A DNA stretch of 64,000 nt from Steroidobacteraceae bacterium (lineage in GTDB: Bacteria; Pseudomonadota; Gammaproteobacteria; Steroidobacterales; Steroidobacteraceae): positions 1 to 64,000 of the forward strand of contig JABAQN010000003.1 of NCBI GenBank assembly GCA_019187495.1, read 5' to 3'. Made by a program: the position numbers and the translations under genes. Each line of letters starts with the position of its first letter. Position 1 is the first letter of the stretch. This document shows, one piece after another, positions 30,647 to 40,797 of the stretch. The notes under the pieces were generated by a model. That model was not told where the DNA came from. It saw nothing but the letters and a program-made list of their open reading frames with translations, and ran no database searches.

Positions 30647-31825
30647 GTGCGGCACGAACATGGACAGGCCGTGGTTTTCGTCGTGGCGCTGCTCGGGTGC
30701 CTCGCCGCGGCCGCGCTGTTCGTGTTCGAGGGCGGCCGGCTCACCGCGCAGAAGCGGCGTCTCATCGACGCCGCCGATGCCGCGGCGCTGTCGGCTGCGG
30801 TCTTCGAGGCGCGCGTGCTCAATTTCGAGAGCTACATGAACCGCGCGATCGTCGCGAACGAGGTGGCGACCGCGCAGGCGGTGAGCCTGCGTTCCTGGCT
30901 CGACTACATGACACGCACGGTGGCGCGCGCGAACCGCGTGACACGCTTCATCCCCTACCTCGGTGCCGCGGTCCAGTCGCTGCGCGGCGTGATGGCGGGC
31001 GCCAATCGTGCGGCGCAGCCGCTGCTCGTTGCGGGCGAGGGAACGCTCGCGGCGTTCACGGTCGACTTCGCGGCGGCGGCCGAGGCGCTGCACCAGGCGG
31101 CCTTGCCCGCCGCCCGGGAGCTGGCGCGCCGCACCGCAACGGACAACTTCCCCGGTGCAACCCTGAGCGCGCGCGGCGAGGCCGCGCTCGCCCTGCACGG
31201 GACACGCTGGGTCGCGTTCACCCGCTCGTACGGTGGTGCGCAGCGCACCCGGCAGAAAGACGTCATCGTCCGCTCGCTCGACCGGTTCACGGCCGATCGG
31301 GGCGCGGCATTTCGCGTACCCGTGATCGCGAGACTCGAGAAGCGCGGCGGCACCGATCTGCTCGGCTTCACCACCTGGCGCGGCATGGACACTTTCGCGC
31401 TGCACTTGCGGAGCCTTTTCGGCTGGCGCGAGGCGTTTTCGATCGGCTGGGGCGCGGCGGAGCAGGGGGCGCGCACGGCGCTGCGTGGCCAGCACGGCGG
31501 GAGCTATCGCGTGAACCGCCGCACTTCGCGCATGGCCACGCGCGATTTGCGAAGTTCGCGGCTGTCGCGGGGCCTGCCCGCCATGCGCGATGTCGCAAGG
31601 GTCGATTCACGGGACGAGGGTGTACTGCGGCTCGATCTCGAGTTCGCCGCCACCACGCGGCTGCAGTCGTCGACGGCGCCGGCCACGATGACCGCGCGCG
31701 CGGCGGCGCGCGTGTTCCACGAACGCGCCGAGCCGCGGCGCGATCGCCGGCGCGAACTCGCGAACCTCTACTCTCCGTATTGGCAGGCGCGGCTCGCGAC
31801 CCCTGCCGCGGTGCCTGCGCCATGA
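30647..31825 (+). CDS. TadG-like pilus assembly protein
   Basis: A 392-residue protein from a GTG start. The N-terminus HGQAVVFVVALLGCLAAAAL is a pseudopilin-like hydrophobic helix lacking the +5 Glu. The following FEGGRLTAQKRRLIDAADAAA matches the conserved stretch after the helix in TadG/TadE-like proteins (Asp/Ala-rich, AADAAALSAA). The remaining 340 residues are an Arg/Ala-rich exported region with no domain I recognise. It overlaps the next gene by 4 bp. Assignment rests on N-terminal features and operon position. Confidence 0.72.
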   Translation: MRHEHGQAVVFVVALLGCLAAAALFVFEGGRLTAQKRRLIDAADAAALSAAVFEARVLNFESYMNRAIVANEVATAQAVSLRSWLDYMTRTVARANRVTRFIPYLGAAVQSLRGVMAGANRAAQPLLVAGEGTLAAFTVDFAAAAEALHQAALPAARELARRTATDNFPGATLSARGEAALALHGTRWVAFTRSYGGAQRTRQKDVIVRSLDRFTADRGAAFRVPVIARLEKRGGTDLLGFTTWRGMDTFALHLRSLFGWREAFSIGWGAAEQGARTALRGQHGGSYRVNRRTSRMATRDLRSSRLSRGLPAMRDVARVDSRDEGVLRLDLEFAATTRLQSSTAPATMTARAAARVFHERAEPRRDRRRELANLYSPYWQARLATPAAVPAP

Positions 31826-32604
31826 ACCGCGCGCAAGGACAGGCGATGGCGGAAATGCTGGTGGTGCTGATGGCGCTCGTGCCACTCTGGCTCGCGCTCC
31901 TTGCCTATGCCGGCCTGCAGGACCTCGCCGCGACCACGCAGGCGGCGGCCCGCTATGCCGCATTCGACGCGGCGCGATCGCCGCAAGCCGTGGCGAGCCT
32001 CGCGCAGCGAATCCGCGCACACATCTTCGACGACTCGGTCGCGCCGGTCGCATCGGCCGGCAGGGCGAACGGCGATGCCTGGTCGAGGTATCCCGGGCTG
32101 TGGATCGATCCCGCGACGCGCACCAACTGGCTCGGCAGTCCCGCGAGTGTTTCCGCGCAGGTGACAACCCGGCCGCTCGGGGGCGTGGCCGGTGGCGCAA
32201 GCCGCGCCGCGCTCGCGGCGGTCGCGCCTGCGGCGCCACTCGCGCCCGGCCGTTTCGACTTGCGACCCACGGGCGTTTCGCTGGCACGGGTGCGCAGCGA
32301 ACTCGCCCCGGTGAGCCTGCCCTGGTTGTCCCGGCCATTCGTGCTCGAGGCGCGGGTGGGTGTGCTCGGCGATGCGTGGGCCGCTGACGATGCACGGGAA
32401 ACGGCGCGACGTGTCCGCGGCGCATCGCCGCTGCGCGTGCTCGCGCCGGTCACCGCCCTGATCGTGCCCCTCACGCCTGCGCTCGGGCTCCTCGAACCGA
32501 GGCTGCGGGAATTCTGCCCGGGGGAAGTCGCGCCGGACATCGTGCCGCCCGATCGCCTGCGGCCGCGGCCACTGGTGGCGCGCCGGGAGTACCTGCGATG
32601 CTGA
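31822..32604 (+). CDS. TadE-like pseudopilin
   Basis: A 260-residue protein starting with a class IV prepilin-like site, QGQAMAEMLVVLMALVPLW (Gly before Gln, Glu at +5), then a hydrophobic helix and AATTQAAARYAAFDAAR, typical of TadE-like proteins. The periplasmic part is Ala/Arg/Pro-rich with no known domain. It overlaps the TadG-like gene upstream (ATGA) and the next gene by 7 bp. Confidence 0.75.
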   Translation: MNRAQGQAMAEMLVVLMALVPLWLALLAYAGLQDLAATTQAAARYAAFDAARSPQAVASLAQRIRAHIFDDSVAPVASAGRANGDAWSRYPGLWIDPATRTNWLGSPASVSAQVTTRPLGGVAGGASRAALAAVAPAAPLAPGRFDLRPTGVSLARVRSELAPVSLPWLSRPFVLEARVGVLGDAWAADDARETARRVRGASPLRVLAPVTALIVPLTPALGLLEPRLREFCPGEVAPDIVPPDRLRPRPLVARREYLRC

Positions 32605-33212
32605 GGCTCGCATTGCTCGCCGTGCTGCCTGCGGGCGTGTTCGCGCTCGGCCACGATCGCGCGGTCGTCGATGGCATGACGATCGAGCTGCGGCGTTACC
32701 GCGCCTCGATGCCGCCCGCCGAGGTCCTTGCGCGCTGGCCGCTCGAGGGCACGGCCGGGCCCGAACGTCGCAGCGCCGGCGACTGGCTGGTCGTGAGCCG
32801 CCTGCAGGGGCGCCTGCAGGAGACGCTGCAGGCCCGGCCGGATGGCGCGGGCGGCAGCGAAGTGCTCCTGTCGCGGGTCGATCTGCGCGCGCCGCTCGCC
32901 GCCCTGGTGCCGCCGCCCTTCACGTTGCCGGCGGGCAGCTCGGTGCTGCGCACGATCGGGTTCGAAGAAGCGGCGGGGCGTGCCACCCAGTTCGTGATTT
33001 CGTTGCCCGGTCGACCCGGGCATGCGCTGCCGATCCTCTGTGCGCGACTCCTCGAGCGTGGCTGGCGGCCCTCGGGTTCGCGCGGCTGCGATGGCAGCCT
33101 GCCAACCGGTCCACGCTGGTTCCTGCGCGGTGGGGAGACGCTCGCCGTCGATCTGCGGGTGGACGGGGCGCGCAGCAGGGCGGTGATCGGCCATGTGGTG
33201 CCGCGGCCATGA
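32598..33212 (+). CDS. Exported protein of unknown function in the Tad locus
   Basis: A 204-residue protein with a short N-terminal signal-like segment (LRLALLAVLPAGVFALG). No family is recognised. The body is Arg-rich with two Cys (PILCARL and SRGCDGS) in the C-terminal third, which could form a disulfide in the periplasm. Overlaps with both neighbours (7 bp and 4 bp) make it part of the Tad operon, so a role in pilus assembly is likely but unproven. Confidence 0.7.
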   Translation: MLRLALLAVLPAGVFALGHDRAVVDGMTIELRRYRASMPPAEVLARWPLEGTAGPERRSAGDWLVVSRLQGRLQETLQARPDGAGGSEVLLSRVDLRAPLAALVPPPFTLPAGSSVLRTIGFEEAAGRATQFVISLPGRPGHALPILCARLLERGWRPSGSRGCDGSLPTGPRWFLRGGETLAVDLRVDGARSRAVIGHVVPRP

Positions 33213-33388
33213 CGCGCGCTGGCGGACAGGCACTCGCCGAATACGTGGGTCTGCTCGCCGCCGTCGTGGCCGCGCTCCTGCTGCCGGTGGTCGCGGGCGA
33301 GTCGATCGTGGTGCGCCTCTCGCGGGCGCTGCGCTTCTACTGGCGCGAATGGAGTGTCGCGCTCCTGAATGTCGTGGGGTGCTCGTGA
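33209..33388 (+). CDS. Second small Flp-pilin-like protein (59 codons)
   Basis: A 59-residue ORF with start and stop both overlapping neighbours (ATGA upstream, GTGA into cpaB). The N-terminus AGGQALAEYVGLLAAVVAAL has Gly at -1, Glu at +5 and Tyr at +6, exactly the Flp motif, followed by a hydrophobic helix. A short basic/aromatic tail follows (LRFYWREWSVALLNVVGC) ending in Cys. It is small enough to be missed by length-filtered gene finders. It could be a minor pilin or initiator. Confidence 0.8.
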   Translation: MTRAGGQALAEYVGLLAAVVAALLLPVVAGESIVVRLSRALRFYWREWSVALLNVVGCS

Positions 33389-34239
33389 CGAGGTGGCTGC
33401 CCTGGCTGGTTGCGGGACTTGCGGGCCTCGGCGCCGCGTTGCTGTCGTCGCGCTACATCGCGGCGCGCATCTCGGACTCCGAATCCGCCCTTGCGGCGCG
33501 CTTCGCGCTGCGTCCGATCATCGTTGCCGCGAAGGCGATTCCCGCGGGCCAGGTGCTCGGCGTCGAGGACCTGGCGCTGCGGCGCGTGCCCGCGCAGTTC
33601 GCACCGAGCGATGCACGCGGTGCCGAGGCGACCGGCGACATCCTCGGGCGCACGGCATTGCATGCGCTGGCCGCCGGTGATCCGGTATTGCCGGCCAGCC
33701 TGCAGTCGAACGACCTGCCGACACTTGCCTCGCTCGTCGGTGCCGATCGTCGGGCGATCACGCTCGCGGTCGACGAAATCAACGGCTTTGCCGGGCTGCT
33801 GTCGCCGGGCGATATCATCGATCTCGTCTATGTCGCGGATGCCGACAGCGTCGGAGCCCGTGACGCGACCGTGCGACCACTCCTCGAGGCGGTGACCGTC
33901 ATCGCGACCGGCCGCAGCACCCGGCGCGTGCGCACGACCGATGGCGACGGTGTCGCACGCGATATCGATGTCGACTACGCCACGGTGGCGCTCGATGTCG
34001 CGCCTGTCGATGCGCAGCGGCTGGTCCTTGCACAGCGCACCGGCGAAGTCACCGTGCTGCTGCGCGGCGCCGAACCGGCGAGTGCCGCGGCGCTGCGGGT
34101 GATCGACGTGAGCGCGATCATGGGTGAACGACCGAGCGCGCGTGCGCGGCGGGGCGATTTCGTGGAGCTGATCGTCGGCGGGACCGCGGCGCAACCCGCG
34201 CAGGCGCTCGTGTCGCCGCTCCCGGTCGGTGCGCCATGA
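33385..34239 (+). CDS. cpaB: Flp pilus assembly protein CpaB (RcpC)
   Basis: A 284-residue protein with an N-terminal anchor (LPWLVAGLAGLGAALLS), then an SAF domain (IIVAAKAIPAGQVLGVEDLALRR-type sequence at about 50-115) and the CpaB/RcpC domain (AITLAVDEINGFAGLLSPGD then IIDLVYVADADS). It is thought to act in the periplasm, possibly gating the secretin. The GTG at 33385 overlaps the small pilin stop, and the end overlaps the secretin start (ATGA). Confidence 0.92.
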   Translation: MTRWLPWLVAGLAGLGAALLSSRYIAARISDSESALAARFALRPIIVAAKAIPAGQVLGVEDLALRRVPAQFAPSDARGAEATGDILGRTALHALAAGDPVLPASLQSNDLPTLASLVGADRRAITLAVDEINGFAGLLSPGDIIDLVYVADADSVGARDATVRPLLEAVTVIATGRSTRRVRTTDGDGVARDIDVDYATVALDVAPVDAQRLVLAQRTGEVTVLLRGAEPASAAALRVIDVSAIMGERPSARARRGDFVELIVGGTAAQPAQALVSPLPVGAP

Positions 34240-35504
34240 GCGCGCGCTGGTGCATCGCTTTGCTGTGCGCCGCGTTCGCGCCGCACGGCGCGCCCGCGAT
34301 CGGCGCGGATCTGCCGGCGCACGTCGATCTCTTCGTCGGCGACAGCCGCGTCCTCGGCGTTCGACCGGTCCGCATCGCCGTTGGAAATGGCGCAATCGTT
34401 TCCGTGACCAGCCTGCCCGAAGGCGAACTGCTGCTGCTGGGAGAAAGCGCCGGGCGCACGGCGGTGCAGCTGTGGTTGCGTGATGGCAGCCAGCATCGCG
34501 TGGTGATCGACGTGGCCGCCAGCGACACGGAGGCGATCCTGCGCGTCGTGCGCGAACTGCTGGTCGGCGTGGAAGGCATCGGCGCCCGCCCGATCGGCAA
34601 CCGGATCGTGCTCGACGGGCAGGCCGCCGGCGCCCGCGCGCAGGAGCGCGCGGCGGCGATCGCCACGCTCTATCCCGGCGTCGTGCTTAATTTCGTCGGC
34701 AAGGTGGCGTGGGAAAGCATGATCCACTTCGACGTGCGCATCGTCGAGGTGCGCAGCAGCGCGCTGCGCGACGTCGGCGTGCGGTGGAACGAGGAGATGG
34801 CAGGCCCCGGGGCCGGCATCGTCGCGAACCTCACCGACAACGATCCGGGCGGCACGCAGGTCTGGCCGCCGCAACTGCGGCTCGGCTGGGCCGCGACCCT
34901 CGATTCGCGGCTGCGGCTCCTCGAGCAGCGCGGCGACGCGGTGATCGTCGCCGAGCCGATGCTGAGTTGCCGCAGCGGCGGCAGTGCGCGGTTCGTCTCG
35001 GGCGGCGAGCTGCCGATCCCGGTGATCGACTCGCTCGGCGGCGCGGATGTCGAGTTCAAGGAGTATGGCGTGATCCTCGACGTCAAGCCGGTCGCGGAAC
35101 CGGACGGCAGCATCCATGCGCGCATCGATACGCAGATCAGCCAGGTCGACGAGGCGCAGCGCGTCCTCGGCGTTCCGGGTTTCCTCAAGCGGCAATCGGC
35201 GACCGAGGTAAACCTGCGGGAGGGCGAAACGCTGGTGATCGCGGGCCTCGTCGATCGCCAGGCCACCGGCGAGCGCAGGCAGGTGCCCGGCCTCGGCCGG
35301 CTGCCCGTCGTGGGGAGCGCCTTCCGGCATCGCACGCGGCGCAACGTCGACGCGGAACTCGCGATCTTCATCACGCCACGCATCGTGACCGCCGAACGGC
35401 TCGGCGGCCCGGCGCCCGAGTCGACGGCCGCGCGATCCGGGCGGCTGAAGGAAGAGGCGGAAGGCCTTGCGCGCCAACTGGCGCCCCGCAGGCCGCCGCC
35501 GTGA
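34236..35504 (+). CDS. cpaC: Tad secretin CpaC (RcpA)
   Basis: Outer-membrane secretin of 422 residues through which the pilus exits. It has a signal peptide (LLCAAFAPHGAPAIGA), the N-terminal pilus-secretin domain (HVDLFVGDSRVLGVRPV, TAVQLWLRDGSQHRVVI), a BON-like/N1 region and the secretin core (VRIVEVRSSALRDVGVRWNE; LSCRSGGSARFVSGGELPIP). The conserved secretin end reads VNLREGETLVIAGLVDRQ, VPGLGRLPVVGSAFRHRTRR and ELAIFITPRIV. It is shorter than many CpaC but complete. Confidence 0.94.
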   Translation: MSARWCIALLCAAFAPHGAPAIGADLPAHVDLFVGDSRVLGVRPVRIAVGNGAIVSVTSLPEGELLLLGESAGRTAVQLWLRDGSQHRVVIDVAASDTEAILRVVRELLVGVEGIGARPIGNRIVLDGQAAGARAQERAAAIATLYPGVVLNFVGKVAWESMIHFDVRIVEVRSSALRDVGVRWNEEMAGPGAGIVANLTDNDPGGTQVWPPQLRLGWAATLDSRLRLLEQRGDAVIVAEPMLSCRSGGSARFVSGGELPIPVIDSLGGADVEFKEYGVILDVKPVAEPDGSIHARIDTQISQVDEAQRVLGVPGFLKRQSATEVNLREGETLVIAGLVDRQATGERRQVPGLGRLPVVGSAFRHRTRRNVDAELAIFITPRIVTAERLGGPAPESTAARSGRLKEEAEGLARQLAPRRPPP

Positions 35505-35517
35505 GGAGCGTGTCGTG

Positions 35518-36786
<1,269 letters not shown>

Positions 36787-36789
36787 CCC

Positions 36790-37635
36790 ATGGAAGCCGT
36801 CACCGTCCTCCTGTGCGCGATTGCTTCGGGTGCCCTCGCGCTCGGTGCGGCAGCCCTCGTGCAGCCGGCCGCGACCTCGTTGCGACGCGAGGCGATCGAT
36901 GCGCCGGCCGGCGCGCTCGCCGATCTCTTTGTATTCGTCGAACCCGAACGCCTGCTGCGGGCCAGCGCGGCGGGGGCGATGGCGGCGCTCCTCCTCGCGA
37001 TGGCGATGACGCGCTCGTGGCTCGCCTCGCTGGCCGGAGCCGCCATCGTCTTCGCCGCACCGCGTGTCCTGCAGCGCGTGTGGCGGCGGCGTTACGTGCG
37101 GCGCATCGGCGAGCAGCTTCCCGATGCGATGTCGATGCTGGCCGGCGCCGTGCGCGCCGGCGCCGCACTCGCGCAGGCGCTCGACCAGCTGGCGATGCGT
37201 GTCGGGCCGCCGCTCGGCCACGAGCTTTCGCTCGTGATGCGGCGTCATCGCCTCGGGATGCGCTTCGAAGAGGCCCTGCACGATTTCGTGCGCCGCGTGC
37301 CGCTGCCTGAAGTGCAGCTCCTCGTCATGGCGCTGACCCTGACCCTGCAGGTCGGCGGCAGTCTCGCGGGCGCGCTCGATCGACTCACCGATACCCTGCG
37401 CCGCAAGCACGTCGTCGAGGCGAAGCTGCGCGCCCTGACCTCGCAGGGCCGGCTGCAGGCCGTGATCGTGACGGCACTCCCGCTCGCGCTGATGCTCGCG
37501 CTCACGGCGCTCGATCCCGCGTCGATGCGCCCGCTCTATTCGACCCCCGGGGGGTGGATGGTGCTCGGCGGGATCGCGCTGCTCGAGACGACCGGATGGC
37601 TGCTCATCCGCAGGATCGTGGCGGTGGAGCTGTGA
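36790..37635 (+). CDS. tadB: Tad platform protein TadB
   Basis: Inner-membrane platform protein of 281 residues (type II secretion F family). It has N-terminal helices (VTVLLCAIASGALALGAAAL and ASAAGAMAALLLAMAM), a cytoplasmic T2SF domain (LPDAMSMLAGAVRAGAALAQ, VQLLVMALTLTLQVGGSLAG) and C-terminal helices (AVIVTALPLALMLALTAL; MVLGGIALLETTGWLLI). It starts 3 bp after cpaF and is coupled to tadC. Confidence 0.93.
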   Translation: MEAVTVLLCAIASGALALGAAALVQPAATSLRREAIDAPAGALADLFVFVEPERLLRASAAGAMAALLLAMAMTRSWLASLAGAAIVFAAPRVLQRVWRRRYVRRIGEQLPDAMSMLAGAVRAGAALAQALDQLAMRVGPPLGHELSLVMRRHRLGMRFEEALHDFVRRVPLPEVQLLVMALTLTLQVGGSLAGALDRLTDTLRRKHVVEAKLRALTSQGRLQAVIVTALPLALMLALTALDPASMRPLYSTPGGWMVLGGIALLETTGWLLIRRIVAVEL

Positions 37636-38513
37636 TTCCCGTGGATCCCTGGATCGGCGCACTCGCCGCGATGCTGGGCGCCTCGGCCGCGGGTCTCGGC
37701 GGGCTCACGACGCGCGCCGTGCTTGCAGCGCGCCCCGGTGTGACGCGTCAGGAGTGCGGGATCCCGCGCTGGCTGCGCTGGTCGCTGCCGATCGCGCGCG
37801 CGGCGGCGCCGCTGCTCCGTCCGGTGCTGCGCGGCGGACTGCCCGGTCGCACGCAGGCGAGCCTGCGGCGCGCCGATCTCGACGAAGCCATCGCGCCCGC
37901 CGAATGGCTGGTCCTGCCGCTCGTTCTCGCGCTCGCCTGCGCGGCGTGCGCCGCGGGCGCAGGCATGCTGACGTCGAAGAGCGGGGCGGCGCCCCTCGTG
38001 ATGGCGGGCCTTGCCGGTGCCGCGTGGCCCGCCCTGTGGCTGCGCGACCGGCGTCGCGCGATCGCGCGCGCCATCGATCGCGAGCTGCCGCGCCTCCTCG
38101 AACTGCTGACGTTGGCGGTGGAGGGAGGCTGCGCGTTGGGCGCCGCGCTGCGGATTGCGGTCGATGCCGGTGGCGCGGGCGTGCTGCAGCGGGGTCTCGC
38201 CGAGGCGCTGCGAGGCATCCGCGCGGGCCGCCCCCGCGCCGATGCGCTCGCCGAGCTCGGCGCGCGGTATGACCATACGGGCCTGCTCGCCATGATCAGC
38301 GCCATCGTGCACGCCGAGGCGAGCGGTGCCGGCGTGGCCGCAACGCTGCGCGCACAAGCCGTGCAACGGACCGAGGAGCGCTTCGCGCGCGCCGAGCGGC
38401 TCGCGATGGAAAGTCCGGTCAAGATGCTGGCGCCGCTGATCCTCTGCATCTTCCCCTGCGCCTTTCTCGTGATCGGCTTTCCGATCGCGCATCGCCTGCT
38501 GCAGTGGGCCTGA
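37632..38513 (+). CDS. tadC: Tad platform protein TadC
   Basis: Second platform protein, 293 residues from a GTG overlapping the tadB stop. It has an N-terminal helix (IGALAAMLGASAAGLGGL), a middle pair (LVLPLVLALACAACAAGAGM; APLVMAGLAGAAWPALWL), a T2SF domain (LPRLLELLTLAVEGGCALGA, YDHTGLLAMISAIVHAEASG) and a final helix (MLAPLILCIFPCAFLVIGF). TadB and TadC together form the inner-membrane base on which CpaF acts. Confidence 0.93.
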   Translation: MIPVDPWIGALAAMLGASAAGLGGLTTRAVLAARPGVTRQECGIPRWLRWSLPIARAAAPLLRPVLRGGLPGRTQASLRRADLDEAIAPAEWLVLPLVLALACAACAAGAGMLTSKSGAAPLVMAGLAGAAWPALWLRDRRRAIARAIDRELPRLLELLTLAVEGGCALGAALRIAVDAGGAGVLQRGLAEALRGIRAGRPRADALAELGARYDHTGLLAMISAIVHAEASGAGVAATLRAQAVQRTEERFARAERLAMESPVKMLAPLILCIFPCAFLVIGFPIAHRLLQWA

Positions 38514-38523
38514 GGGCCTCGTC

Positions 38524-38877
38524 ATGCGTGAATGCTGCCTGCTCCACAATGGTCACCGCCTCGCGCCCCGCGTGTATGCCTGCGAGTCGTTCCTCGAACG
38601 CGCGCGTGGCGTGTTGCTCGCCCGGCGCCGTCACGCACCCGCCGTCGTCAAGATCGCGCCCTGCGCGGGCGTGCACACCTTCGGGCTGCGTCGTGCGATC
38701 GACGTCGTGTTCACGAATCGCACCGGACGGGTCCTGCGCTGCGTGCACGAACTGCCGCCCTGGCGGATCGCCGTGTGTGGTGGTGCACTCGCCGCGTGGG
38801 AAATGCCGGCGGGGCTCTGTCGCCAGCTCGCGATCGAACCCGGGGATCGTCTCGATGACCAGGCACCGCACACCTGA
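38524..38877 (+). CDS. DUF192 (UPF0127)-type protein
   Basis: A 117-residue protein whose middle and end match the DUF192 pattern: HTFGLRRAIDVVFTNRTGRV, where the family has F-x-M-x-x-x-x-LDVxFxD, and AAWEMPAGLCRQLAIEPGDR, where it has a Glu-x-x-x-G...GD end. Family function is unknown; such genes occur in Tad pilus loci. Six Cys are notable for a short protein. It follows tadC by 10 bp and overlaps the tadE start by 23 bp. Confidence 0.7.
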   Translation: MRECCLLHNGHRLAPRVYACESFLERARGVLLARRRHAPAVVKIAPCAGVHTFGLRRAIDVVFTNRTGRVLRCVHELPPWRIAVCGGALAAWEMPAGLCRQLAIEPGDRLDDQAPHT

Positions 38878-39520
38878 GGGGCATCCCGCGCCTGCCCGCC
38901 GCGAGGCACGCGGGACCGCGACCATCGAGTTCCTGGTCGTGGCATTCGCCGTGCTCATACCGCTGGTGTTCGGCACGCTCGAGTTCGCGTTGCTCGTCGT
39001 CGCACGCCAGAACCTCGGCGTCGCGACGCTGCTCGCGGCGCGTGCCGGTGCCACCGGGAATGGCGATCGGGGAGCGATGCGTGCCGCGCTCGCGCGCGGG
39101 CTCGTGCCGCTGTATGCGACGCGCGGCGCAGCGGCGGCGTTCGCCGCGAGCCGTCTCGATGCGGGGCGCCCGGATCGCACGCAGATCGAAATCTGGAATC
39201 CGGTACCCGCCAGCTTCACCGACTTCGGCGTGCGGGTCGACGGCCGGGTCGAGATTCCGAATGTCTGGCCGCGCACCCGCACGCGCACCGGCGCGGCGTC
39301 ACGCCAGACGATGGCCGAAGCCAATCAGCTCGGCGTGCGCGTCAGCATCTGCCGGCCGCTTTTCTTTCCGATCACGGCGCCGCTGTTCATCGCGGGCCTG
39401 CGGCTCGCGGATTCCAGCCCGTTCGCGTTGTCGTGCTATGCGCAGCGCGGCATCGTGATCCGCGCCCGCGCACTCGTGCACATGCACTCGCCCGCGCGTC
39501 GCGCCGCCATGGCACTGTAG
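38855..39520 (+). CDS. tadE: TadE-family pseudopilin
   Basis: A 221-residue protein. After a short basic leader comes a TadE-type site, [20 protein letters not shown] (Gly before Thr, Glu at +5), and a hydrophobic helix through [20 protein letters not shown]. The periplasmic remainder holds two Cys (VSICRPLFF and FALSCYAQ). TadE-type minor pseudopilins are processed by the prepilin peptidase and are needed for Flp pilus assembly. The start at 38855 overlaps the DUF192-type gene; it is the last gene of the operon. Confidence 0.85.
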   Translation: MTRHRTPEGHPAPARREARGTATIEFLVVAFAVLIPLVFGTLEFALLVVARQNLGVATLLAARAGATGNGDRGAMRAALARGLVPLYATRGAAAAFAASRLDAGRPDRTQIEIWNPVPASFTDFGVRVDGRVEIPNVWPRTRTRTGAASRQTMAEANQLGVRVSICRPLFFPITAPLFIAGLRLADSSPFALSCYAQRGIVIRARALVHMHSPARRAAMAL

Positions 39521-39538
39521 AACGAGCCGACCCTTTTG

Positions 39539-39568
39539 CCGCGGGAAGCGGCCTGCGCCGGCCCGCGG
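39539..39568 (+). terminator. Inverted repeat after the Tad operon
   Basis: CCGCGGG (39539-39545) pairs with CCCGCGG (39562-39568), with further GC pairing possible in the loop, 18 bp after the tadE stop. No T-run follows. It may end Tad transcription; the rest of the 119-bp gap probably holds the liuA promoter. Confidence 0.35.
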
Positions 39569-39639
39569 CCCGCGCACGCCGTGGCCGGTGTAAACTGCCG
39601 CCCCAAACTCCGGTCCGACCGACGGGCAAGAGAGGGATC

Positions 39640-40797
39640 TTGGCGGAATTCGACTTCGACCTGGGCGAGAGTGTCGAACTCTTGCGCCAGACGGTGAGGG
39701 TGTTCGCCGCGGAGCGCATCGCGCCGCGTGCGCAGGCGATCGACCGCGAAAACCGCTTCCCGCGCGACCTGTGGCCGGAACTCGGTGAGATCGGCCTGCA
39801 CGGCATCACGGTCGCGATCGAGGACGGCGGCAGCGGCCTCGGCTATCTCGAGCATGTCATCGCGATGGAAGAGGTGAGCCGGGCGTCGGCGTCGGTGGGG
39901 CTGTCCTACGGCGCGCACTCGAATCTCTGCATCAATCAGCTGCGCCGCTGGGGCTCGACCGAACAGAAGCGCCGCCACCTGCCGAAGCTGCTCTCGGGCG
40001 AGCACGTCGGGGCGCTCGCGATGAGCGAACCCGGGTCGGGCTCGGACGTCGTCGGCATGCGCCTCACCGCCGCGCTCGCCGGTGACCACTACGTGCTGAA
40101 CGGCCGCAAGATGTGGATCACGAACGGCCCCGAGGCGGATCTCGTGATCGTCTACGCACGCCTGCCGGGCACGCGCGGGCCGCAGGGCATCACCGCTTTC
40201 ATCGTCGAGCGCGGCATGCCGGGATTCCATCCGGCGCAGAAGCTCGACAAGCTCGGCATGCGCGGCTCCGACACTTCCGAACTCGTGTTCGACGGCTGTC
40301 GCGTGCCGCTCGCGAACCTGCTGCACGAGCCGGGCCGCGGCGTCGAAGTGCTGATGAGCGGGCTCGACTACGAACGCGTGGTGCTCGCGGGAGGTCCGCT
40401 CGGCATCATGCAGGCCTGCCTCGACACCGTGCTGCCGTACGTGCGGGAGCGCAAACAGTTCGGCCAGCCGATCGGGCAGTTCCAGCTGATGCAGGGCAAG
40501 CTCGCCGATCTCTACACCACGCTGAACGCCTGTCGCGCCTACGTGTACAGCGTGGCGCGCGCCTGCGACCGCGGGCGCACCACGCGTTACGACGCCGCGG
40601 GCTGCATCCTCTACGCGAGCGAACGCGCCACGCAATGCGCGCTCGACACCATCCAGGCGCTCGGCGGCAATGGCTATATCAACGACTATCCGGCCGGCCG
40701 CCTGCTGCGTGATGCGAAGCTGTACGAAATCGGCGCCGGCACGAGCGAGATCCGCCGCATGCTGATCGGCCGCGAACTGTTCAGTGCCAATGAGTAG
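39640..40797 (+). CDS. liuA: Isovaleryl-CoA dehydrogenase
   Basis: FAD acyl-CoA dehydrogenase of leucine breakdown (isovaleryl-CoA to 3-methylcrotonyl-CoA), 385 residues. It follows the isovaleryl-CoA dehydrogenase pattern closely: [33 protein letters not shown], the catalytic Glu in [19 protein letters not shown], and the end [20 protein letters not shown] then [17 protein letters not shown]. The TTG at 39640 is the only reasonable start near the family N-terminus, with AGAGGG just before it. The stop overlaps the following carboxylase gene by 8 bp. Confidence 0.92.
   Translation: MAEFDFDLGESVELLRQTVRVFAAERIAPRAQAIDRENRFPRDLWPELGEIGLHGITVAIEDGGSGLGYLEHVIAMEEVSRASASVGLSYGAHSNLCINQLRRWGSTEQKRRHLPKLLSGEHVGALAMSEPGSGSDVVGMRLTAALAGDHYVLNGRKMWITNGPEADLVIVYARLPGTRGPQGITAFIVERGMPGFHPAQKLDKLGMRGSDTSELVFDGCRVPLANLLHEPGRGVEVLMSGLDYERVVLAGGPLGIMQACLDTVLPYVRERKQFGQPIGQFQLMQGKLADLYTTLNACRAYVYSVARACDRGRTTRYDAAGCILYASERATQCALDTIQALGGNGYINDYPAGRLLRDAKLYEIGAGTSEIRRMLIGRELFSANE

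Noticed and set aside
30337-31821. Upstream extension of the TadE-like gene
   Set aside because: The frame runs through the pilin and TadG-like genes as Arg-rich shadow; the real protein begins at 31822 with a prepilin-type site.
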